64,000 nt of DNA, taken from Prinia subflava. Its lineage: Eukaryota > Chordata > Aves > Passeriformes > Cisticolidae. This document shows, piece by piece, positions 32,271 to 42,439 of this stretch; positions within the stretch are counted from its first letter, which is position 1; each line of letters starts with the position of its first letter. The notes beneath the pieces are model-generated. The model ran no database searches and had not been told where the DNA came from. It saw nothing but the letters and a program-made list of their open reading frames with translations. The DNA lies in NCBI RefSeq assembly GCF_021018805.1, contig NW_026960611.1, positions 2,232,001-2,296,000 of the forward strand, written 5' to 3'. Both the position numbers and the translations under genes were made by a program.

Positions 32271-32824
32271 CGGAATCTGATCAGCTGTATCTTGGACGGG
32301 CTAGCATCTTTTAAAGTCACGGTACAGACTAGTCGCAGTGGATGATAGCGCAGGAACCACTGCCAGCCATCCGTGGTATGAAGAAAGGAGAAGGAAAAGC
32401 CAAGGAAGCGCCGTCTCTGCCGGCCGGGAGAGGCTTACAGACGCTCGCTTTGATCTCGGCCAGACAGAACCGAAAGAGGTCGGGGGAGCGCTGGGCAAGC
32501 TGTTGGCAGCGAAGAATTCCAGCTGCTCTTGTCAGGAAAGGCACAAGCTGTCCTCTCTCAGGAGAGGGGTTCCCCAGGTTTTTCTGGAACCTCTGCCCGG
32601 CTGTCTTTTCTAGAAATTAAAGTCCAGCTGTGCTGGGTGCCGTCCGACCTGCTGTCTTTTGGCAGGATTGATCTTTTTCCATGGTCAGCAGGACCAGCAT
32701 TCTTTAGAAAAAACGTGGAGATACTTCGCTTACCTCTCTGAGGAGGCAGGTAGAATTTTCAAGCTTTGCTGCATGAATCAGTCCTGGCTGTGCTGAACTT
32801 CTTCGAAAACGTCAGGTCACCAGA
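32271..32824 (-). other. Leader of element I with primer site and splice donor
   Basis: On the minus strand the leader starts with the primer site (TGGTGACCTGACG, about 32810-32822). It has a good 5' splice site, GAGAGGTAAGCG, near 32733. Two overlapping minus-strand frames (32544-32301) of 65-71 codons are unrecognised. Confidence 0.6.
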
Positions 32825-33159
32825 TGTTGCTATGGTTTTCGGACGGCACAGAAATAACAACATGACTCTCCATGATGGTAAAGATGAGAGCAAACTTTAT
32901 TCTTCTAAATTCTACTTTTATAGAGTAGTTCGGTACAAAGAACATGATTGGTTATTCAGCGTCTACACTCTTTTGTAAATATTTCTTTCCAGTAAACATG
33001 TTGGAAAAACACCACCTGCAGATAGTTTCTCACTTCCCAAGGTTTGTTTGAATTCCTCTTTAAGATTTCTCAGGCTAACATGAGAAAGTTGCTCGCTTGC
33101 CTTTCACACAGACACTAGCAGAGCCTGAAGCCTAAATTCAGACCAATGTCAGGCCCACA
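32825..33159 (-). mobile_element. 5' LTR of element I
   Basis: Virtually identical to 28586-28920. Its right flank is the TSD GTCCTG, followed by the interrupted family-H LTR. Confidence 0.92.
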
Positions 33160-33250
33160 GTCCTGTGTTTACCTTCACGAGTGCAAGAAACTGCACATTT
33201 CTCCTCTAATATGAACGCTCGGCAAACCAGGAAAAAACCTCATGGCAACA

Positions 33251-34190
33251 TCTCACCCTTTTAAGTATACAAAAAAGAAAACAAAAAAAGAAAAATGAAC
33301 AATTCTATGACAGGAAAAAAGAAAAAAAAAAAACCTGTATAAAGTTCACCGACCTTCATTTAGGTAACGGTGTGAGGGCTACATGTTGGTCTGATTCTGC
33401 CTTTGCTACCCAGGGTTTCACCCTGAATCCCTTGCAATAACCTGCTCAAAATATCTCGAGCATAGTCTAATATAAATTAACCAACAACCCTCATATATTT
33501 AAATTTTTATAAGATTCAAGGGAATATACGGTGCAAAAGGCAGGAGCATTCCAAGAAGATTTTTCTACTCAGTTCAAAATTCTGAACCCCAAAAGTTCTG
33601 TCCCAAAACCACAACCCCCAAACAACGTGCACTTTCCCCACAGAGGTCACAATGGCTACCATACATAAAACTGAACCATAGTAAACAATTCCTCTGAGTC
33701 CATGATTAACAGTCCGCTGGCTCTCAGCATCACACTGCTTCAATCAGTCCTTGTCCAGCAGCTCCACAGGATCCAAAGTCTCTATGGAGGCCATATAGGA
33801 AAAGAGAGGATGCCAGTCCGTGTCCATGTTAATCAGATCTCGAAGAGGCTTCTGTGATGGGTGGCACTAGGGTGGCACAGGGTTTCAGGATCAAACAGGA
33901 TCAGTCCAGTGCACCTGAGGCAGCTCAGCAGACTTTCAGCGGCCACCTTCTTAGCAAAGATCGCAGAACCTGAGGATAGAGAACTTAGAAAACACAAATT
34001 GAGCAATTGAATTTTTCTCAAAGAATGCATGATATATAGGATGTGGACGTAGAAACCCACTGCAAGGTCCAAAGAAAACTGACCATAGCTATGTGGCAAC
34101 ATCAACACTTCCTACACTTGAGATGATGGCTGTAAATCAGCCAGAGAGTTTTGCTCTTGTTCTAGAGCTTGGGAAACTGTTTCGTCCCCC
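33251..34190 (-). other. Non-coding 3' interior of provirus H
   Basis: Between nucleocapsid and the 3' LTR. A purine tract AAAAGGGTGAGA abuts the LTR on the minus strand. No pol or env motif is seen. An acceptor-like TATCCTCAG occurs near 33970. Confidence 0.5.
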
Positions 34191-34199
34191 TGATGTCTT

Positions 34200-35687
34200 C
34201 AGCTTTTTCTTCTTCACCTCCGACTTTTCAGGCTTGGCAAGGGCTCGGCATGACCCACTGCTTTGCAAGTTTCTGCAGTATGGTCTGGACCCCCACATTG
34301 TGCGCAGAAAAACAAGGGAGTCACTTTCTGTGCCTCCTTTTCCTGTTCCCCACTAGCCTGAATATCTGCCTGTGTCTCATGTCCATTATTCTGCCATATC
34401 AGCCGGCTGTGAAGCAGCCGTTGGGGTAATCACCATAGACTCACAGGTGTTCAGAACTGCACAGGTCTGGATCATTTCCAGGACATTAGAAGTCTCTGGA
34501 ATGGTTTCCAGGAGCCTCTGGCAAGCAGAATTAGCATGGCTTCTTGCTAATTGCTCCACCAAAATATTTCTCAAAATGCTATCCCTGACTCTCGTCTTTA
34601 AAAAATTCATCAGACGCGATATAAATTTATGAAAAGCTTCCTCTGGCTTCTGTGCTGTGTCTAAGAAGTCTTGCTTTGGGGAGAAGGATAACTTGGTTTT
34701 TATCAATGCAGATATCCCTATGTATCTGCACTAATCTAAGACAGTGCGAGGAAGACCAGTTTGCACATCAGGGCAAGCATGTTCATTCCTCCCAGCAAGT
34801 AGTTCAGCTCCGACCCCAAACAAGGGATCGTCTCAAGGCAGGTGGCTATTTCTGACAGCCATTTGTCCAGCTAGGAATTTCCAACTTCTCTCAAAGGTAA
34901 AAACCTGTTGAGGTTCAAACATCACTGATGCAAAACCTCTTATCTCATAAGGAAAGATCAAATTCTCAAATTCTGCACCTATCCATTGAATTGCCTCAGT
35001 GAAGCTTGTATTATTTTTTGCCACATCCCTTAATACAGGGAGCGGGACTACCCATGATGGGTCATCACGGCTATGATGCTGTGGAAGCAAGCCCACAGGT
35101 CCCTGAACTAGCTCGGGCAAAGCTGCATCTGCAGGCAGCAGCTCTGTTAGCTTAGCAGCCTGATTTGGCTGGGATACAGGACTAGAAACCTCATCCGATT
35201 TCATGACAGGAAAAGCGTGCACATCAGAAAACGCTTTTGCCCCGTAATCATCTCCCAAAGCTGACCCGGCCCCGTAGGGGGGGTGGGCGGGGGATAGTGA
35301 CTCACTCAGCCCCTGCTCTATGCGGGGGGGTGCTGGGCAGAAGGGCGTGGCCAATGGGCCACAGCTTTCAGCTGCTGCTCGGCCAGCCGATGGGTCGGTG
35401 GGCGGGGCCGCGCGGAGGCGCGGGGGGGGCTTCCCGGAGTGGGGGGGCTGCCCGGAGGGGGGGGGCGGCGGGACAGGACCAGCACGTAGCAGCCGGTGGG
35501 GGGCCGGGACCGGGCGGGCGAGACTCGGTCGAGCCGGCGGCCCACCCTCCGTGGGTCGCGCGGGGGGGGGGGGGGGCTGCCCGGCAGAGACCGCGGCGCC
35601 GGCGGGCTGCTCGGGCGACCCCGCGGCTGCAGCGGCCGGGGGCCAGGGCAGCACAGGGGCCACCCCTGCAGGGTTCCTGCGCTGGAG
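34200..35687 (-). pseudogene. gag: gag of provirus H
   Basis: Minus order: a very GC-rich proline-rich domain, then the capsid amino half (frame 35663-34833, 276 residues, ending VRNSHLP). Next is the capsid carboxy half with the major homology region QKPEEAFHKFISRLMNFL (frame 34706-34386), then a complete zinc knuckle CAQCGGPDHTAETC near 34300. Frames differ between the pieces, so there are indels near 34830 and 34390. The amino end of gag is lost at the truncated 5' LTR. The protein would form particles in related betaretroviruses; no enzymes follow. Confidence 0.85.
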
Positions 35688-35923
35688 CCTACTTTTATAC
35701 TTTTCCTATGAGGCCTGTGGATTGGAGGATGGAGTTCCCACCTCCCCACCAGATTGGCCAAGGAGGCTGTCATTCAACCTCTCCTTCTCCTTGAGAAGGA
35801 ATTCATAAAAAGGGCAGTGTTTACAAAACATGGTCCTGTGTTTATATTCATGAGCGCAAGAAACTGCACATTTTTCCTCTAATATGAACGCTTGGCAAAC
35901 CAGGAAAAAACCTCATGGCAACA
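35688..35923 (-). mobile_element. Partial 5' LTR of provirus H
   Basis: It matches 28440-28585 plus 33166-33250 but lacks about 100 bp at the R/U5 side. A deletion joins it directly to the gag proline-rich region, removing the primer site and leader. Confidence 0.8.
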
Positions 35924-35929
35924 AGGGAT

Positions 35930-37560
35930 TTTAGGGATAGTGTAGTGGTTTTACTCATTTGCAGTAGTGTATGACTCAGTAAATGACAGCCAATTTGCCC
36001 AGAAAAATTTTGTAAGGCACTTTGCAAAGTAGTGCTATTGGCATATGTAGCAGGAGCATGATGTGTTATGGAATGAAGTTTGAGCTATCCCAAACTGGGC
36101 CTCAGATTTGGGCCTGTGTAGAAGTAGATAAACCTGTAGCGCAGTTAGAATTTAAGGTGTGTGCATTCTTTAGATAGGACAGTTAGAGTAGAATCACGGT
36201 AGCTGCCTTAAGCTAAGATTGTTTGCATTCTTTCTCATGCTGAATGCCAATGAAAATGCACCTGCTACTGTAAACTATCTAAAACTGTATAAAACCAAGC
36301 ATTTAGAGAATAAAGGGGAGAACGTATGTTTTAACCATATTGGTTTTATCGATCGTTGCTCTGTTCCAGCTTCCATATAGAGACCCTGGGTTCAGGCATG
36401 ACTACTCAAATTCTTCTTGCATCACAGATATAAGGATTTTTGAAGGATCTTTTGCAGTTAATTGTAAACACTTTTGACTACATTTTATGATTAACTGGGC
36501 AATTAGTTTATAAATGGTAGGGACTGTTTTTCTAGGTTGATGAGGTAGGAATATTCATTCTAAAACATGCAAAGGGTCAGACCACTGAGTATCCCACTGT
36601 CCAATAATAGCAGTAGGATGGAAATTAACAATGAAAATGAAGGCAGTAATACATATTTTAGGCATAGTTGGTGGATCTGTCTGTTTATGTTGGCTTGCTC
36701 TACTATCTCAAGAGCAGCCTTTGCCTCTGGGGTTAACATGCTGAGAAGAAGTTAGATCAGGATCACCCTTTAGAAGGTGAAATAAGGGCACTGATTGTGG
36801 AGTGGTCAGCCCAAGATAGGGTTTGAGCCAGTTGATGGTACATAAAAGTTTTTGAACTTCATTTAAATTTTTTTTTTTGTTGAGAATTGAATTGTCTGGG
36901 GCTGTATGGTCTGATCTATAATTTTGAGTTCAAGGTATTTCTAAGGTGGTTGCTGCTGTACTTTTTTTGATGTTACTTCTAGCTTAAATGTTTTTAATGT
37001 CTGTAACAGGCTTGGCTGAATTTGTGAGAGTTCCTCTTTTGTTTGGGATGCTATTAAAATGTCATCTATGTAGTGGTAACAGTATGCTCTTGGAAATTGT
37101 TCTCTCACTGATGAGAGTGCTTGAGCAACATACCACTTATAAGTTGTAGGGCTGTTTTTCATACCTTGGGGAAGTATTTTCCATTGATAATGCTCCACTG
37201 GTGCAGCATTATTAATAGAAGGCATGGTAAAAGAAAACTTTGGGGTATTATCTGGATGCAGTGGAATAGTGAAGAAACAATCTCTTAGGTCTACAATTAG
37301 AATATCTTAGTTGATAGGAATCATTGTAGGAGATGGCATACTAGGCTGGAGGGCGCCCATGCTCTCTGTGGCTGAATTGATCTTTCTTAGGTCATGGAGC
37401 AACCTCCATTTACCAGACTTCTTTTTTATAACAAAAACTGGAGTGTTCTAAGGGATGTGGACAGCTCTATGTGCCCTTGAGCCAGTTGTTCCTGCACTAA
37501 AGACCTAAGGGCATGTAATTTCTCTTTCTTGAAGGGCCACTGTGGTACTCAGACTGGCTG
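35930..37560 (-). pseudogene. pol: RT of ERVK J
   Basis: Upstream part of the pol gene split by provirus H. The active site YHYIDDILIAS is intact in a 94-residue frame (37225-36941), preceded by WKILPQGMKNSPTTYK. Finger traces lie at 37560-37250 in other frames, and thumb and connection traces continue to 36560. RNase H resumes at 28260, on the other side of the nested insertion. Stops are frequent. Confidence 0.85.
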
Positions 37561-37649
37561 AACAATAAGTCATTTTAGGGCTAGTGTGGGATACTTTATG
37601 CCCTTTAAAACAGTGGCCCCTCTTAAAAATCTGTCCCCACCCAGACTCC

Positions 37650-38040
37650 CTAAGCAGATAAAATATCCCTCCCCCACAGGTTATGTGGTGTTGCTGTGAT
37701 ATAGGGTAGAATGGTAGCTGTTTGTCCCTCAGAATTTTTTAGTAAAACAGGTTTACTGCTTAAACAGCTTTGTGTGGTCCCTCCGAGGCCAGCAACAGCA
37801 GATCCCGCAGGCTCGATGGGCCACGATGTAGGCTGTGTGGGCAGGGATGATGGTGGTATCTGCTCTTGTGTCAATTATACCACTGACTTTTATTTGGAGA
37901 GGCTTTGCTAGAGGCATTGTGACAGTATACACCATGTTGGGCTTCTGCTCACCTACAACTTGGGCCTAAAACACCTGAGGTTTATCTGTTGACCTGAAGT
38001 CTTGGTCTCCTTGCACTCAGGTATTTGTATTTGGGACACA
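37650..38040 (-). pseudogene. pro: Protease region of ERVK J
   Basis: The frame 37935-37753 contains GIIDTRADTTIIP, the aspartic protease loop with the glycine after DT changed to arginine. It lies between nucleocapsid and RT. The substitution makes this copy inactive. Confidence 0.78.
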
Positions 38041-38446
38041 AGACTTAAAAGGGATAAGCTGGGCAATTTTGGTTTTTTAAGGGATAGTCACAGGTGGAGT
38101 AGGGGTAGAAACTACCACCTATATTTGTCCTGTAAAATCTGCATCTATAGCACTAAGGTGCACATAGATGCCTTGCAAGGTGGCACTAGATCTTCTAATT
38201 ACCAGTGCACTCATTTCTCTCCTGATAAGTCCCAGTGCCTGGAGAGGGATTTTATGTACCTTTAAGGTGGTAACAGTCACTGAGATGGAGGTGGAAACAT
38301 CTATTCCAGCTGCTCTTCGAGTTCTTTCTGTGAGCTGGTGGCATGAACTTGCACAGGAAGGTGAGGAGATATTTGCGTCTTCACGCTTCTTCCCCTCGCT
38401 TTGTCATCTGTTTCTCTGGTTCTTAAAAGATTCTTTAAAAGATTGT

Positions 38447-38932
38447 TTAATAATATAAACTTTGTATTTGCACTGCCTGGCTATGTGACCAGGTTTCCCA
38501 CATTGATTGACAATAATGATCATATTCTTTTGGCCTTGGAGTGGGCTTATGGGGACAGTTTGCTCTAAGGTGGCCTTGCTGTCTACACTTGGAGCATTGA
38601 GATGTTATCTTTACAGCAGCTGCTATGGAACCTGCTAGCATGCTTATGTTATGAGAATTAGATCTAACCTTAGCACAGGCATTTATCAATTCATCTAGTG
38701 ATGGATTTTTATTAGGTAGTAGTTCTATGACCTTTTGGCAGTTCTGATTTACATTGTCTTTTGCCAATTGCAAATTTAGATGATTTCTGGCTTCAACATG
38801 AACAATTTGTTTTTGTATAGTATCTTGTAAGTTCTGTATAAACTGTAGATATGGTTCTTTGACTCCTTGTCTGGTTTTTGAATATGCTTGAGTCGGGTTT
38901 GCTATGTTAGTTACCTTAAGCATTGTCGCTGT
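38447..38932 (-). pseudogene. gag: gag capsid C-terminal part and nucleocapsid, ERVK J
   Basis: A 158-residue frame. The major homology region is RQGVKEPYLQFIQNLQDTI, then LAKDNVNQNCQKVIELL, then one complete zinc knuckle CSKCRQQGHLRANC. A second knuckle is only a trace (YDHYCQS). The upstream end is interrupted by an inserted LTR. Confidence 0.88.
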
Positions 38933-39281
38933 TGAGACAGCTATGACACAGAGGGATGCAGTAAAAATTCAGAAGGCTTCTGTTTATTATAGTGGTGCAC
39001 TGCCTTTTATACATTCCTCAACATAGTTTATACTTATTCATTGCTTACAATAAATCAACACAGTGTTCATTGGTTCAGAGCAGTTTCTACCACTGTTTCC
39101 AGCTAGTGTTCACAAAACTTTTCTAAAAATATTTTTCCAGCTGCAGGTGTCTTCTGCTTCTCTCTTCCTTCTTCTTAGTCTCCATGTCAATGGCCTTGGT
39201 AGAAATTCTTTTCAGGAGTACACATGGATCTTATCAGCTTCTTCAGCTAACTTACACATCAGGCTCACAGGCCAGCTGTCA
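38933..39281 (-). mobile_element. Solo LTR (family K) in gag of ERVK J
   Basis: About 349 bp from TGAGACAGCTATG to CAGCTGTCA with TTTATTATAG near 38984. Gag frames stand on both sides. The boundary is estimated and no clean TSD was seen. Confidence 0.6.
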
Positions 39282-39700
39282 GCCCCTTCCATAAAGCAGT
39301 GCCTGCAATCCCAAATCTTTCACCTGTGCCAGTATTAAGGGATGGAATCTAGCCTGGAGATGGGGATCTCCCACTGATGGTAATCTCAGAAGTTGAGGGA
39401 CCCCTGCCTCATAATGTGGGTCTTCTTGTGGAGCTTTTAGATTTCTTAACTCTTTTTTTAGCACTGCATTTCTATACAGTTTGTGACACTATATAATGAA
39501 CTGTTGTAAATATAAATTTGGCAAGCTGCTTTATATCAAAAGGAGTTACTTCCTCAGTGGTTAGGAATCGTAGCATATTAGTAATGGCAGTGGAACTTGA
39601 ACCATGCTTGGCCACTAGCTGATGCAGTTCAGAGACAACTGGCTGCTGGAAGCGGATGTACTTGTTAGGAGTTCCATTGCCTCTTATTATTGGATCAGGT
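39282..39700 (-). pseudogene. gag: gag capsid N-terminal part, ERVK J
   Basis: Frames 39753-39472 and 39464-39279 together cover the capsid amino half: VVSELHQLVAKHGSSS, TTEEVTPFDIKQLAK, then a shifted piece. The first 17-18 codons of the first frame lie in the adjoining LTR, so its methionine is not the native start. The gene is cut here by provirus L. Confidence 0.75.
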
Positions 39701-39983
39701 TGTTGCCTTCTCTGAGGCGTGATGGCCTGGCTCAGGAACAGCACGGAGGCCACCCCCAGGCTGCTCGGGCCATCGGCACGCAGACACCAGTGTGGTGGAC
39801 AGCAAATGGCGTTTATTAGCAGGCGGTACGGGGTTAAGTAGCTTAGGTTTAGGATGTAATTTCCATCTACTTACATCACTAGGTAACTGAGGGGGTTAAA
39901 CAGTATTGATTATTTGAGGGGGAGGGGCTCTATCTACCCGTACAGCATGAAATCTTCCGATCGCATATCCCTGATCACCTACA
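39701..39983 (-). mobile_element. 3' LTR of class I provirus L
   Basis: It runs TGTTGCCTTCTC to ATCACCTACA, with AATGGCGTTTATTAGC (polyadenylation signal on the minus strand) near 39810. The minus-strand neighbour AATCATGGGGGGGGAGA is the polypurine tract. A longer relative is at 47184-47600. Confidence 0.8.
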
Positions 39984-40025
39984 TCTCCCCCCCCATGATT
40001 AACTAAAAAAGCTATAAAGTATAAA

Positions 40026-40354
40026 TGTTGCCATGAGATTCTCCTAGCTAGCTGAGTGTTTCATATAAAGTAGAAGTTTGTACCTTCTCACGCTCTTTTC
40101 ATGTAAACACCAGCTATGTTCTATAAACATAGCCATTGTTTTCACATTCCATGCTGGGACAAACAAGACTGTGTGACAGTCTCCTTGACCAATGGGTCGA
40201 GAGGTGGGACTGTTAACAGTCCAATCCATGGTCATCTTGCTAGAAGTATATAATAGGAAGAATAAACAAAGGGCAACGGTCTTCTGCCCTGCTGCTCTCA
40301 TGAACTCAGAACTCAAGCTCCCCGAGTGTCCTTCTGGCTAGGCTCGCGGTGATA
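40026..40354 (+). mobile_element. Family-H solo LTR, plus, in provirus L
   Basis: It runs TGTTGCCATGAG to GGTGATA, inverse to the other family-H copies, with AATAAA near 40258. Both flanks read GTATAAA (40019-40025 and 40355-40361), a direct duplication of 6-7 bp. It is a distinct subfamily that shares its U3 with the copy at 60984. Confidence 0.82.
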
Positions 40355-40499
40355 GTATAAATGCTATATAAGAGTACAAGAGGTATAAAATTGGTACAGC
40401 AGTCAAAAGTAGAAAACCCATATGGTTGACTAAAAAACTATAAAATGCAAAACTATTAGAATCTACTTATCAAGTTTTAAAAAGGTGGTATGACATGCA

Positions 40500-41090
40500 G
40501 TCAGTAGTTGTGCATTAAAGCAATTGCTGGCGGTCAACCAGCAATATGTTAGCTCTTTCTAAACGGCTTTTAACAAATGACACTACTTGGTTTAGTATAC
40601 AAGGCCCAAGAATCAGTGTCAGGAGTATCATGGCGAGTGGCCCTACCAGGGTAGAAATCAGGGTGGTTAGCCATGGTGACTGGTTGAACCATGACTCGAA
40701 CCATCCTTGTTGGGCCTCTTTCTCCTTTTTTCTTTGGGCTAATCTTTCAGTTCAGCCATTGAGTCTCTCACGACTCCAGTGTGATCAGCATAAAAGCAGC
40801 ATTCTTCTTTCAAGGCGGCACACAAGCCTCCTTGTTGCATGAACAAGAGGTCCAGTCCTCGCCTGTTCTGCAAGACAACTTCTGAGAGCGAGGAAACTGA
40901 TTTCTCTAGAAAGGAGATGGATTTCTCGATCCTCTGCAAGTCATCATCGATGGTCATTTGCAGCTGGGAAAGTCCTTGGTGTCGGGTCACGAGGGCTGAG
41001 ACACCTGTGGCTGTGCCAGCTGCTCCCAGGACAAGCAGCATTGCAATAGTTACACCTGTTATTATTTCTCTTTTGCGGAGCTAGCTGGGT
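40500..41090 (-). pseudogene. env: env transmembrane subunit, class I provirus L
   Basis: The frame 41041-40739 starts in a fusion-peptide-like segment ([16 protein letters not shown]). It continues through a heptad region to [16 protein letters not shown] and the CX6CC motif with [14 protein letters not shown] membrane anchor and short tail continue in the region 40738-40520. The upstream basic cleavage site lies near 41085, after an in-frame stop. Intact homologues mediate membrane fusion. Here the TM ectodomain is well preserved but not joined in frame to all of SU. Confidence 0.88.
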
Positions 41091-42410
41091 TCCTCAAAAA
41101 GACGGTACACCTCTTGGTCTGAGTGGTACTCAGGAACAATTGGACACAAAAATCAGCACAGTCATTGAATTTGGCAAGGAACACACAAGGACTCATCCCA
41201 GATCGCTGACAAACCCACATCCCAGATGCGGATGGGATCACCCACTTATTGATCTTTTTGTTGGGCTTGACAACTTCAGTGCAGATGTTGCCTTTCTGCT
41301 TTGCTAAGGTTGCATTGCAAAACATCTGCCCTGGCCCGTGACTTGACTCAGAGTGATTCCTCTGCGGGGAGTGTCCCACCTGTACTGGTGGGGGACGTTG
41401 GCTGTGGAGTAACTGAAGGAGGTATTTAAAGCAACTCCTTCATAGAAGGGAGGTTTAACATCGTAGCAAAGCCAGCAGGAACCAGTTAGGTTCGGGTTGG
41501 ATTCGTTCAAAGATAAAAAGGTAGCTTCTAGCATGCGAAAGATTGGGTCCGAGTCAGACCCGGCTAAGCAGCCTATCTGGAGGGCATCCACAGGGCTGGT
41601 TGGGATATCAGTGACCTTTGTGGGCAAGGCTTTGGGGCGGGTTATGGTTTTCCCTTTCAGTGCGTCTTCAATAACTAGAGTCCGACTGCTCGGGGCGTTA
41701 GCAGTTGGAGCCTGATAATTTGCACATTCACCCACTCTTTTGGCGCTTTGAGGACTACTGTCCACGTTCTGCCTGTGGCCCAACTAGGGTGATCTGGCTG
41801 CAAAACGGTCATGTTATAGTCAGTGCATCGCCGAAGTTCAGGGTCTTTATAATAGTTTCTATAGAATCCTCCCCTGAGGGCGGGTTTTCTACAGCCGGTG
41901 GGTGCCCAGGTGAACTGTAAAAATTTATCGGGCACCTGCGGTCTCCACCCCTCTCCTGATGGTCTGGCATCTGTAACAATAGTTTCACAGCCCCAGTACC
42001 TGCAGTACCCCCACCCCGGGTAGTTGCAGTACCTTTTCCCTGGGTTGGAGGCTGGGCACCAGTAGGGTAGGTACATGTTCATGAGGTATGGGTGACGGGC
42101 CTATTTTTGGTCGTCTTGGGAACAGGTCTGTGATGTGGAACAGAAAGGATGGGGCGCTCGGTGTGGTGATTTCTTTGAACACCTTGTCACTTGAAAGATC
42201 TTGCATGACCCACCTGAATGGCTGATGGTGGTAATAGTCTGGGCTGGCTCGCCCTCTGGCGACAAGCCCCAACAGCAAAATCACACAAAAACACCATTGA
42301 TGTCTGGGTCTCACCAGTGCGGGACTCTTGGGTGCTGTCGAGAGGCTTGGCAGTTCGTTATTTTCCTCTGGAACAGGCGTGTACAAGTTACAGGGGCGCC
42401 CCACAGGCAT
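41091..42410 (-). pseudogene. env: env surface subunit, class I provirus L
   Basis: Four overlapping frames in order: 42410-41985 with a hydrophobic signal-like segment (CFCVILLLGLVARG), 42082-41675, 41783-41304, and 41379-41062. The third carries the gammaretroviral SU motif C-W-L-C (SCWLCYD) near 41475. The frame changes are small indels around 42080, 41760 and 41370. N-glycosylation sites are frequent. The preserved length and motifs suggest a moderately young env. Confidence 0.85.
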
Positions 42411-42439
42411 GTCTTGTAAACAGAAACAGCCCCACCCTG

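Larger units (their letters stand above)
28586..33159 (-). mobile_element. Young non-coding LTR element I, minus, TSD GTCCTG
   Basis: Two 335-bp LTRs (28586-28920 and 32825-33159) differ at a single position (28722 C versus 32961 T, by alignment). The 6-bp TSD GTCCTG is perfect (28580-28585 and 33160-33165). The minus-strand primer site reads TGGTGACCTGACG, like a tRNA-Trp site, and the polypurine tract AAAAGGGGGAGA abuts the 3' LTR. LTR length, primer type and TSD size resemble alpharetroviruses. The 3.9-kb interior contains no recognisable gag, pol or env. It must have been mobilised by proteins from another virus. Confidence 0.93.
28340..35923 (-). mobile_element. Gag-only provirus H, minus, TSD AGGGGT/AGGGAT, hosting element I
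   Basis: 3' LTR pieces at 28340-28585 and 33166-33250, interior 33251-35687, partial 5' LTR 35688-35923. Flanking hexamers AGGGGT (28334-28339) and AGGGAT (35924-35929) differ by one base. The interior codes only for gag capsid and nucleocapsid. Pro, pol and env are absent, and the gag start, leader and part of the 5' LTR are deleted. It split the ERVK J pol gene and was itself split by element I. Confidence 0.85.
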
